Origin: Rhizobium phaseoli
GTDB taxonomy: Bacteria; Pseudomonadota; Alphaproteobacteria; Rhizobiales; Rhizobiaceae
Direction: 5' to 3'
DNA length: 51,124 nucleotides
Assembly (NCBI RefSeq): GCF_003985125.1
Contig: NZ_ML133594.1
Coordinates: forward strand, 1 to 51,124
Shown: positions 1 to 8,075 of the stretch, in pieces
Position numbering within the stretch: position 1 is the first letter of the stretch
Layout of the letters: each line of letters opens with the position of its first letter
Program-made: the position numbers and the translations under genes
The notes under the pieces: model-generated
Database searches by the model: none
Seen by the model: only the letters and a program-made list of their open reading frames with translations
Told to the model about the DNA's origin: nothing

Positions 1-151
1 GCTTGCGAAGATCATTTGAAAGAGGTCGAGTCATCCGATGCTGGCCTCCACTCCAGCCAGCATCTTGAATCACAAAACAGCCAAAAACGGAATCCCTTCC
101 GATTCAACTAAATCCAGATACGCTCTAAAAGACGCGCGGCGCTGTAATGGC
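1..151. other. Window edge, no gene; partial palindrome
   Basis: I see no convincing coding region here. Positions 108-147 on the minus strand, just past the cspA stop, read GCGCCGCGCG followed by TCTTTTAG. That resembles half of a palindrome often found after rhizobial genes. The matching second arm is degenerate, so it may be a weak terminator of cspA or a decayed repeat. Confidence 0.4.
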
Positions 152-361
152 TTAAGCCGCCTGGAGGCGATCTGCCGACATCTTGCCGGACTTGTTGTCG
201 CGGACGAGCTCGTAAGACAGCTTCTGGCCATCCTTGAGATCGCGCATGCCGGCGCGCTCAACGGCCGAGATGTGGACGAAAACGTCGGCAGCGCCGTCAT
301 CCGGCTGAATGAAGCCGAAGCCCTTGGTTGCGTTGAACCACTTAACGGTACCTGTGTTCAT
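152..361 (-). CDS. cspA: Cold-shock protein, CspA family
   Basis: A 69-residue single cold-shock domain protein that binds single-stranded RNA and DNA and is thought to act as a cytoplasmic RNA chaperone. Both nucleic-acid-binding motifs are intact: RNP1 as KGFGFI (residues 13-18) and RNP2 as VFVHIS. The length equals that of typical bacterial Csp proteins. The frame stays open upstream, but the ATG at 361 starts exactly at the family N-terminus MNTGTVKWFN, so I chose it. It is a single-gene unit at the window edge. Rhizobia carry many csp paralogues, so which one this is cannot be told. Cold induction is inferred from the family, not seen in the sequence. Confidence 0.95.
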   Translation of the reverse strand: MNTGTVKWFNATKGFGFIQPDDGAADVFVHISAVERAGMRDLKDGQKLSYELVRDNKSGKMSADRLQAA

Positions 362-580
362 GACGATATCCTTTTCGAATCGCTCATAGAAGATTGCAGC
401 CGGGCGAATGCCCAGCGGCGATGAAAACCGATTTTGGAGGAAGGTCGTCAGGAACGACGCGAGCGCCGTTTCAAAGTTCATCTAGCAAGATCGATGTGCG
501 GCGATCTAATTGCAAATTGTGTCCGCGGCAAGGCGTCGGCAAGGGAAAGTCGAAACATCTCGGATGTCGTACCGTGGTCG

Positions 581-750
581 CCCCCTCGCCCTGCCGGGCA
601 TCTCCCCCACAGGTGGGGAGATTGGCTGGGCGCGAGGGTTCCCCAAACAACTGGCGTCGCAGCCGGGCGAAACGGTAGAGAGGCGGGAAGGTTTGGCCAC
701 TTGCCGATCTCCCCACCTGTGGGGGAGATGCCCGGCAGGGCAGAGGGGGG
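581..750. repeat. Inverted pair of intergenic palindromes (family A)
   Basis: Two copies of a roughly 45-bp element face each other, at 581-625 and 704-750. They are nearly identical as reverse complements. Each contains the core CTCCCCACCTGTGGGGGAG followed by ATGCCCGGCAGGG, which can itself fold into a hairpin. About 78 bp lie between them. This fills the gap between the 3' end of the fadJ-type gene and cspA. No gene is seen in 482-804. Confidence 0.8.
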
Positions 751-804
751 CCTACACGGCACAACGGCAAAGACAGTCCCCTAAAACCCACACCGCGAAA
801 ACGA

Positions 805-3021
805 CTACGCCGCCGCCCCCATCTTCGCATAGGGATCGAACCGCCCATAAAACGTCTCGCCCCTGGCGGCCATGTCCTTCAGCAGCGGCGTCGGCTTGAA
901 GTGATCCCCGTAAGCCCCCGCTAACCTCTCCGCCAACTCGACGAAAGCCTTCACACCCATGCCGTCGATATAGCTCAGCGCGCCGCCGGTGTAGGGCGCG
1001 AAGCCGAAGCCGAGGATCGAGCCGACGTCGGCTTCGCGCGGATCGGTAACGATGCCTTCCTCGACGGTGCGGGCGGCTTCCAGCGCGATGCTGACGAGGA
1101 AGCGCTGTTTGAGGACGGCGACATCGACCTCATCCGCCTTCTTCTGCGGATAGAAGTCCTTGAGCTCCGGCCAGAGCGACTTCTTCGCCGGTTTCGGCGG
1201 ATAGTCGTAGAAGCCCTTGGAATTCTTGCGGCCGAAGCGGCCCTCCTTTTCCACCATGCGGGAGATCAGCTCCATATGCCTGGGGTCAATCGCCTTCTCG
1301 CCGAGATCGGCGATAGTGGCCTTGAGGATCTTCAACGACAGGTCGATGGCGACCTCGTCGTTCAGCGCCAGGGGACCAACCGGCATGCCGGCCATCTTGG
1401 CGGCATTCTCGATCATGGCGGGCGGCACGCCCTCGATCAGCATGTCGTAACTCTCAGACATGTAGCGCAGCACGCAGCGATTGACGAAGAAACCGCGGGT
1501 GTCGTTGACGACGATCGGCGTCTTCTTGATCGCCGCGACGTAATCGAGCGCGACGGCCAGCGCCTTGTCGCCGGTCTCCTTGCCGAGGATGACCTCGGTC
1601 AGCATCATCTTCTCCACGGGCGAGAAGAAGTGGATGCCGATGAAATCGGCCGGGCGCTTGGAATTCTCCGCCAAGCCCGTGATCGGCAGGGTCGAGGTAT
1701 TGGAGGCGAAGATCGCGCCTTCCGGCAGCACGGCTTCAACCGCCGCGATGACCGATTTCTTCACTTCGCGGTCTTCGAACACCGCCTCGATGACAAGATC
1801 GGCGGTGGCAAGACCGGCATAGTCGGCGGCAGGCGTGATGCGGGCAAGAAGGGCCGCAGCCTCGTCCTGCGTAAACCGCCCCTTACCGACGGAATCCTTG
1901 ACGAGGCCTTCGCAGACGGATTTGCCCTTGGCGGCGGCCTCCAAGTCGCGGTCGATCAGCGTCACCGGGAGACCGGCAGCAGCGGTGACATAGGCAATCG
2001 AGGCACCCATGAAACCGGCGCCGACGACGCCGACATGCTTCAGTTCGGTCTTGGGAATGCCGGCGGGGCGGCGGGCGCCCTTGCCGAGCTCCTGCATGGA
2101 GATGAACAGCGAACGGATCATCGAGAAGGCTTCGCGGGTATGCAGCACCTCGGTGAAATAACGCTGCTCGATCTTCAGGCCGGTGTCGAACGGCACCTGC
2201 AGGCCTTCATAGACGCATTTCAGGATGGCGAGCGCTGCCGGATAATTGCCCGAGGTTTCGCGGCGCAGGATTGCCGGCGCGGCCGGCCAGAGCTGGGCAG
2301 AGGCCGGCGTCCAGATGCCGCCGCCCGGCAGCTTGAAACCCTTTTCATCCCAGGGGGCGACCGGCTTCAGCCCGTCCTTGATCATCTGCTTGGCGGCGGG
2401 GATCAGCTGGTCCGGCTCGACCACCTGATGCACGAGATTCATCGCCTTGGCGCGGGAGCCGCTCAGCGACTGGCCTGTCGTCATCATCTGCAGCGCGTCC
2501 TGGGCGTTTGCCAGCCGCGGCACGCGCTGGGTGCCGCCGGCGCCGGGGAAGATGCCGACCTTGACCTCGGGCAGCGCGATCTTGACGCTCTTGGCATTGG
2601 AGGCGACGCGGCCGTGGCAGGCGAGCGACAGTTCGAAGGCCCCGCCCATGCAGGTGCCGTTGATCGCAGATACCCAGGGCTTGCCCGAGGTTTCGAGCTT
2701 GCGGAACAGGCCGGACATGCGGCCGACGAGACCGAAAAGCGTCTGAACGGCCGTTTCCGGGTTCCTGGCCTTCTCCTCCTGATAGGCGCTGAACATCGAC
2801 TTGATCATCGAGAGGTCGGCGCCGCCGGAGAAGGAGGATTTGCCCGAGGTGAAGACGACACCCTTGACGCCGGCGTCCGCGGTGGTGGCGTCGATGATGG
2901 CGTTGAGCTCTTCCATCACCTCTGATGTGAAGACGTTCATCGATTTGCCGGGCATATCCCAGGTGACGAGAGCGATGCCGTCGGCGTCAGTTTCAACTGT
3001 GAAGTTCGTGTAATTGCTCAT
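805..3021 (-). CDS. fadJ: Bifunctional enoyl-CoA hydratase / 3-hydroxyacyl-CoA dehydrogenase
   Basis: A 738-residue multifunctional beta-oxidation enzyme that hydrates enoyl-CoA and oxidises the 3-hydroxyacyl-CoA with NAD. Residues 1-190 form the crotonase domain, with the two expected catalytic glutamates at E130 (GGAFE) and E152 (LPEVK). The dehydrogenase half begins near residue 328 with the Rossmann motif GVVGAGFMG (331-339) and has the HFFSP active-site histidine segment. The ATG at 3021 is preceded by AGAGGAAA. An in-frame extension of seven residues to 3042 is less likely. It is the last gene of the operon with the acyl-CoA dehydrogenase and thiolase. FadB and FadJ are hard to separate by eye, so the symbol is approximate. 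Confidence 0.93.
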   Translation of the reverse strand: MSNYTNFTVETDADGIALVTWDMPGKSMNVFTSEVMEELNAIIDATTADAGVKGVVFTSGKSSFSGGADLSMIKSMFSAYQEEKARNPETAVQTLFGLVGRMSGLFRKLETSGKPWVSAINGTCMGGAFELSLACHGRVASNAKSVKIALPEVKVGIFPGAGGTQRVPRLANAQDALQMMTTGQSLSGSRAKAMNLVHQVVEPDQLIPAAKQMIKDGLKPVAPWDEKGFKLPGGGIWTPASAQLWPAAPAILRRETSGNYPAALAILKCVYEGLQVPFDTGLKIEQRYFTEVLHTREAFSMIRSLFISMQELGKGARRPAGIPKTELKHVGVVGAGFMGASIAYVTAAAGLPVTLIDRDLEAAAKGKSVCEGLVKDSVGKGRFTQDEAAALLARITPAADYAGLATADLVIEAVFEDREVKKSVIAAVEAVLPEGAIFASNTSTLPITGLAENSKRPADFIGIHFFSPVEKMMLTEVILGKETGDKALAVALDYVAAIKKTPIVVNDTRGFFVNRCVLRYMSESYDMLIEGVPPAMIENAAKMAGMPVGPLALNDEVAIDLSLKILKATIADLGEKAIDPRHMELISRMVEKEGRFGRKNSKGFYDYPPKPAKKSLWPELKDFYPQKKADEVDVAVLKQRFLVSIALEAARTVEEGIVTDPREADVGSILGFGFAPYTGGALSYIDGMGVKAFVELAERLAGAYGDHFKPTPLLKDMAARGETFYGRFDPYAKMGAAA

Positions 3022-3052
3022 CGGGATTTCCTCTTCCCTCAATTCCTAGGTT

Positions 3053-3244
3053 TTAAAAGACGCCGACCATGAAGCAACTCAACCCGATGACCAGAGCGAG
3101 GAACAACAGCAGGAAGCGATTTTCGCTCCTTAGCCGCCGCGAATGCTCCTTGGGAGAGACGCGGAGTGCCTCAGCAGAGGCCTGCTCCATGTCCTTCTCC
3201 AGATTGCGAAGCTCGAAGTGGCGCTTCGTCTCGTTCTGGCCCAT
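3053..3244 (-). CDS. Small single-span membrane protein in the fad operon
   Basis: A 63-residue protein whose first 40 residues are charged (many Lys, Arg and Glu). It ends in one hydrophobic stretch, from FLLLFLALVIGL to the C-terminal VGVF, so it looks like a tail-anchored inner-membrane protein with its charged part in the cytoplasm. It lies between the thiolase (24 nt upstream) and fadJ (31 nt downstream) on the same strand, so it is probably co-transcribed with them. I recognise no family. A role in anchoring or regulating the beta-oxidation enzymes is only a guess from position. Confidence 0.7.
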   Translation of the reverse strand: MGQNETKRHFELRNLEKDMEQASAEALRVSPKEHSRRLRSENRFLLLFLALVIGLSCFMVGVF

Positions 3245-3268
3245 GGTTTTGCTCCGCCCGTCAGCGTC

Positions 3269-4477
<1,209 letters not shown>

Positions 4478-4525
4478 TTCCTCATCTCCCTGACGGCGCG
4501 GCGGCGCCGGTGAATTTCGTGTTCT

Positions 4526-4561
4526 CCCTTCTCCCCAGCGGGGGTCCGCAGGGGAGAAGGG
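4526..4561. repeat. Intergenic hairpin (family B-like)
   Basis: An 11-bp stem, CCCTTCTCCCC (4526-4536) pairing with GGGGAGAAGGG (4551-4561), around a 14-nt loop. It sits in the gap between the acyl-CoA dehydrogenase stop and the thiolase start. It resembles the other CTCCCC/GGGGAG palindromes of the window and could trim or stabilise the operon mRNA. Confidence 0.65.
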
Positions 4562-4568
4562 GACACAA

Positions 4569-6365
4569 TCAAAACGCTTCCGCGGCCAGCGCCATCATCG
4601 TGTCGGCGCCGGCTTCGATGCGGGCCTTGCGCAGCGCGGTTTCCGGCATGATACGTTCCATGAAGAAGCGGGCAGTCACCAGCTTGTTCTTCAGGAAATC
4701 CTCGCGGCTCGCGTCACCGGACGCAAGGCCGTCCTCGGCGGCCTTCGCCATTTTCGCCCACATATAGCCGAGCACGACGAGGCCGAAGAGATGCATATAG
4801 TCAGTCGAGCCGGCGCCGGCATTGTCGGGCTTGGCCATGGCGTTCTGCATGAACCACATGGTCGCACCCTGGACGTCGTTCAAGCCCTTTTTCAGATGCT
4901 TGGTGAAGAAGGAAAGCTTTTCGTCGCTGCGGTTTTCCTCGCAGAAATCGCCGATCTCCTTGAAGAGGGCCATGGCGGCGCGGCCGCCGTTCAAGGCGAG
5001 CTTGCGGCCGACGAGATCGAGCGCCTGGATGCCGTTGGCGCCTTCATAAATCATGGCGATGCGGGCATCGCGCACATACTGGCTCATGCCATGTTCTTCG
5101 ATATAGCCGTGGCCGCCGAAGACCTGCTGGGCCATGACGGCATGGTCGAAGCCCTTGTCGGTCATCACGCCCTTGAGGATCGGGGTGACGAGGCCGAGAA
5201 TATCGTCGGCCGTCTGGCGTTCCTGCTCGTCGGTGGCGCGGTGGGCGATATCGGATTTCAGCGCCGTCCACAGCAGGAAGGCGCGGCCGGCCTCGTTAAA
5301 GGCGCGGATGGTCATCAGCGTGCGGCGAATGTCCGGATGGACGATGATCGGATCGGCCTTCTTATCCGGCGCCTTGACGCCGGAGAGCGAGCGGCCCTGG
5401 ATGCGGTCGCGAGCATAGGCGGCGGCGTTCTGATAGGCGATCTCGGAAATGGCGATGCCCTGCAGGCCGACCATCAGCCGGGCCTCGTTCATCATCACGA
5501 ACATGGCGTTGAGGCCGCGGTTTTCGGCGCCGATCAGGAAACCCGTCGCCTCGTCGTAATTCATGACGCAGGTGGCGTTGCCGTGAATGCCCATCTTGTG
5601 CTCGATCGCGCCGCAGGAAACGGCGTTGCGGGCGCCGGGCGCCCCGTCCTTGCCGACCAGGAATTTCGGAACGATGAACAGCGAAATGCCCTTGGTGCCT
5701 TCGGGCGCGCCTTCGATACGAGCCAGCACCAGGTGAACGATATTGTCGGTCAGATCGTGTTCGCCGGCGGAGATGAAGATCTTCTGGCCGGATATTCTGT
5801 AGCTGCCGTCCGCCTGCGGCACCGCCTTGGTGCGCAGCATGCCGAGATCGGTGCCGCAATGCGGCTCGGTCAGGTTCATGGTGCCCGACCAGGAGCCGTC
5901 GACCATCTTCGGCAGGTAGGTCTCCTTCTGCTCCTGCGTGCCATGGACGAGGATCGCGGCGATCGCGCCCTGCGTCAGGCCGGGATACATCATCAGCGAC
6001 ATGTTGGCGGCAGAGGTATATTCGCCGACGGCGCAATGCAGGGTATAGGGCAGCCCCTGCCCCCCGAATTCCTCCGGCACAGCGAGACCGATCCAGCCAC
6101 CTTCGCGATAGGCCTTGTAAGCCTCTCGGAAGCCCTTCGGCGTCGAGACGCTGGCATCGTCGTGGCGATGACAGCCCTCCTGATCGCCGGAATAATTCAC
6201 CGGGAAGAGCGCCTCCTCGGCAACCTTTCCGGCCTCGCCGAGGATCGCCTCGATCATGTCAGGCGTGGCATCGGCAAAACCCGGCAGATTGTTATAGCGC
6301 TCGAGGGCCAGCACGTCGTTCAGGACGAAGAGCGTATCATTCACCGGGGCCTTGTAGACTGGCAT
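4569..6365 (-). CDS. Acyl-CoA dehydrogenase (DmdC/FadE-like, about 600 aa)
   Basis: A 598-residue FAD-dependent acyl-CoA dehydrogenase of the long subtype, with an extra C-terminal domain. It catalyses the first, alpha-beta desaturating step of beta-oxidation. The flavin/substrate region reads NLTEPHCGTDLG near residue 165-175. The likely catalytic base is E441 in IYEGANGIQALDL, the position used by this subfamily. The C-terminal acetyltransferase-like extension follows residue 470. The ATG at 6365 has GGAGG ten bases upstream. It is the promoter-proximal gene of the operon, directly behind a 22-bp palindrome. Substrate chain length cannot be read from the sequence. Members have been annotated as 3-methylmercaptopropionyl-CoA dehydrogenase as well as FadE. 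Confidence 0.92.
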   Translation of the reverse strand: MPVYKAPVNDTLFVLNDVLALERYNNLPGFADATPDMIEAILGEAGKVAEEALFPVNYSGDQEGCHRHDDASVSTPKGFREAYKAYREGGWIGLAVPEEFGGQGLPYTLHCAVGEYTSAANMSLMMYPGLTQGAIAAILVHGTQEQKETYLPKMVDGSWSGTMNLTEPHCGTDLGMLRTKAVPQADGSYRISGQKIFISAGEHDLTDNIVHLVLARIEGAPEGTKGISLFIVPKFLVGKDGAPGARNAVSCGAIEHKMGIHGNATCVMNYDEATGFLIGAENRGLNAMFVMMNEARLMVGLQGIAISEIAYQNAAAYARDRIQGRSLSGVKAPDKKADPIIVHPDIRRTLMTIRAFNEAGRAFLLWTALKSDIAHRATDEQERQTADDILGLVTPILKGVMTDKGFDHAVMAQQVFGGHGYIEEHGMSQYVRDARIAMIYEGANGIQALDLVGRKLALNGGRAAMALFKEIGDFCEENRSDEKLSFFTKHLKKGLNDVQGATMWFMQNAMAKPDNAGAGSTDYMHLFGLVVLGYMWAKMAKAAEDGLASGDASREDFLKNKLVTARFFMERIMPETALRKARIEAGADTMMALAAEAF

Positions 6366-6428
6366 TTCGCGAATTCCTCCATTCGACTGACCGGGTCGAG
6401 CCGGCCTCGGGCACTGTCTTACAAAATA

Positions 6429-6450
6429 TTGACGTTTGCGTAAACGTCAA
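6429..6450. promoter_or_regulatory. 22-bp palindromic operator in the divergent fad/tag region
   Basis: Two perfect 9-bp arms, TTGACGTTT (6429-6437) and AAACGTCAA (6442-6450), surround the centre GCGT. Each arm carries a TTGACG box that can serve as a -35. On the minus strand TATTTT follows after 16 bp. On the plus strand TTCTAC follows after 17 bp. The pattern resembles operators of MerR-type regulators of acid and branched-chain catabolism (LiuR-like). That match is from memory and unverified. Confidence 0.65.
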
Positions 6451-6606
6451 ATTCTACCGCTTCGCCATTTCGCGAAAAAATTCGTGAACCGCGAATCCGC
6501 GCGAGGAGGAGACGTGATCTCCCCTTCCTTGTCCATCGGGGAACGGCATATAAGGACGAGCGTCTTTTTATCCGCAATTCGGACATTGCTTCAGGGGGCG
6601 GCCGGC

Positions 6607-7296
6607 ATGATGAGTTTCGAGGCGATAAAGCAGCGTGCGGAGGAACGGAAAGGCGGCGCAGCGGCGCTGCAGGCCTTGCTGGAGAAGCATCGGCCGGATC
6701 ACGACCGGCTGCGCGCCATGCCCGACGACCGGATACTTGCCGACATGACCCGGCGCATTTTCTACAGCGGCTTCGTCCAGAAGGTGATCGATGCGAAATG
6801 GCCGGGCTTCGAGGCGGCGTTTTCCGGTTTCGATCCGGCAATGCTGAATATTGCGCCGGACGATTATTGGCATGAGCTGACCTTGGACGAGCGGATCATC
6901 CGCAACGGCGCGAAGATCATGTCGGTTCGCGCCAATGCCGCTTTCATCAGGGAACTGGCGAGGGAACACGGCAGCGCCGGCGCCTTCCTCGCCGACTGGC
7001 CGCGGGAAGACCAGATCGGCCTCCTCGACCTGTTGAGCAAACGCGGCAGCCGGCTCGGCGGCATGACCGGGCAATATTTCCTGCGCGGCATCGGCCGCGA
7101 CAGCTTTGTCGCCACGATGGACGTGCTGGCCTGCCTGCGATCGGCCGGCGTGCCGCTGTCTGCCTCCGGCACGGCGAAGAAGGACCAGCCGATGATCCAG
7201 CAGGCCTTCAACGACTGGGCCGAGGAGACCGGGCTTTCCTTCATCCATCTGTCGCGCATCAGCGCCTATTCGATCGATGCGGGAGCGCCGCACTGA
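6607..7296 (+). CDS. DNA-3-methyladenine glycosylase I-like protein
   Basis: A 229-residue cytoplasmic protein that I place in the Tag (DNA-3-methyladenine glycosylase I) group of helix-hairpin-helix base-excision enzymes, which remove alkylated adenine from DNA. The support is overall sequence character: RIFYSGFVQKVIDAKWPGFE near residues 48-67, RNGAKIMSVRANA near 98-110 and GMTGQYFLRGIGRDSFV near 154-170. I cannot confirm the zinc site of classical Tag. The start at 6607 (MMSFEAIK) follows AGGGGGCGG, and the frame is open further upstream without a better site. It is divergent from the fad operon, with the palindrome at 6429-6450 between them. A more distant glycosylase relative is possible. 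Confidence 0.75.
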   Translation: MMSFEAIKQRAEERKGGAAALQALLEKHRPDHDRLRAMPDDRILADMTRRIFYSGFVQKVIDAKWPGFEAAFSGFDPAMLNIAPDDYWHELTLDERIIRNGAKIMSVRANAAFIRELAREHGSAGAFLADWPREDQIGLLDLLSKRGSRLGGMTGQYFLRGIGRDSFVATMDVLACLRSAGVPLSASGTAKKDQPMIQQAFNDWAEETGLSFIHLSRISAYSIDAGAPH

Positions 7297-7391
7297 AATT
7301 CCAGCCGGATGTTACGCCGGCGGCGAAACAACTTTCGCGGCTGAGGTGAACAGGATAGGCTCCCTCTCGTCGAGCTGGCAGGGAGGAACCG

Positions 7392-7757
7392 ATGCCGCGC
7401 CTGGACCATGTCACGATCGATACCCGCGATGCGCCTCGCATGATCGGCTTCCTGCAAGCCATTCTCGGCGTCAAGGAAGGCTATCGGCCGCCCTTCCCTT
7501 CGCCCGGCCATTGGCTCTATCTCGACGACCGCCCGGTCATTCATCTCAGCCTGACATCGCGCAGCACCGATTTTCCGCCGGGCATCTTCAATCATGTCGC
7601 CTTCAGCCTTTACGAATTCGCCCCGGCGCTGGAGCGCATCAAGGCGAGCGGCTATCGCTATGAATATTACGATATTCCCGACACCGATCTCGGCCAGGTC
7701 TTCGTTTACGGTCCGGAGGGCGTGAAGATCGAACTGCAATATAAGCGGCCGGCCTGA
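7392..7757 (+). CDS. VOC-superfamily (glyoxalase-like) protein
   Basis: A 121-residue single-module vicinal-oxygen-chelate protein built from paired beta-alpha-beta-beta-beta units. Likely metal ligands are H6, H68 (FNHVAF) and E114 (VKIELQY), the usual positions in the fold. The ATG at 7392 is preceded by GGGAGGAA. VOC proteins include glyoxalases, ring-cleavage dioxygenases and antibiotic-resistance proteins, and the substrate cannot be told here. It lies 95 nt after the glycosylase-like gene and may be expressed alone. A second, unrelated VOC gene is at 34025-34405. Confidence 0.85.
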   Translation: MPRLDHVTIDTRDAPRMIGFLQAILGVKEGYRPPFPSPGHWLYLDDRPVIHLSLTSRSTDFPPGIFNHVAFSLYEFAPALERIKASGYRYEYYDIPDTDLGQVFVYGPEGVKIELQYKRPA

Positions 7758-8075
7758 CGCGTCGTCGGCCAAAGCGAGCGGCAATTGCCGCCAAAAACGG
7801 CGCTTGAGACACAAACGTTAAAAAATTCTCATCGATATTAACGGCTTGTTTACGACGTTTCGTGAAAGGTGCGGGTTGAGCAGTAGTGACCCGCATTCCT
7901 TTTTCCAGTCTCGCGTTTCTTAAAGATGCCGCTACATCGTTCAGCCTGAGGAAAGTCTAATTGACTATCTTCTGATGGATGATGCGCTCCGGTCGGCGTG
8001 AAGACGCTGGCCACAGACGGAAAAGCCACGGATCGAGCTCTGACGAGAGATCGAGCAGTCGAAGCGAGCAAGAAG
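7758..8075. promoter_or_regulatory. podJ-like upstream region with CtrA-like half match
   Basis: An AT-richer stretch with no gene. Positions 7838-7852 read TTAA, seven bases, TTTA, close to but not equal to the CtrA box TTAA-N7-TTAA. Control of a polarity gene by CtrA would fit alphaproteobacterial biology, but a single imperfect match is weak evidence. Confidence 0.35.

Noticed and set aside
434..899. Several overlapping frames between cspA and fadJ
   Set aside because: They run through the inverted palindrome pair and translate the repeat on both strands.
1276..2925. Long open frame on the plus strand opposite fadJ (549 codons)
   Set aside because: It is the antisense of a GC-rich gene. 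Its sequence is rich in His, Arg, Gly and Asp with no domain, while the minus strand has full catalytic motifs.
4791..6443. 550-codon open frame opposite the acyl-CoA dehydrogenase
   Set aside because: Low-complexity antisense product, with no ribosome site and no recognisable motif.
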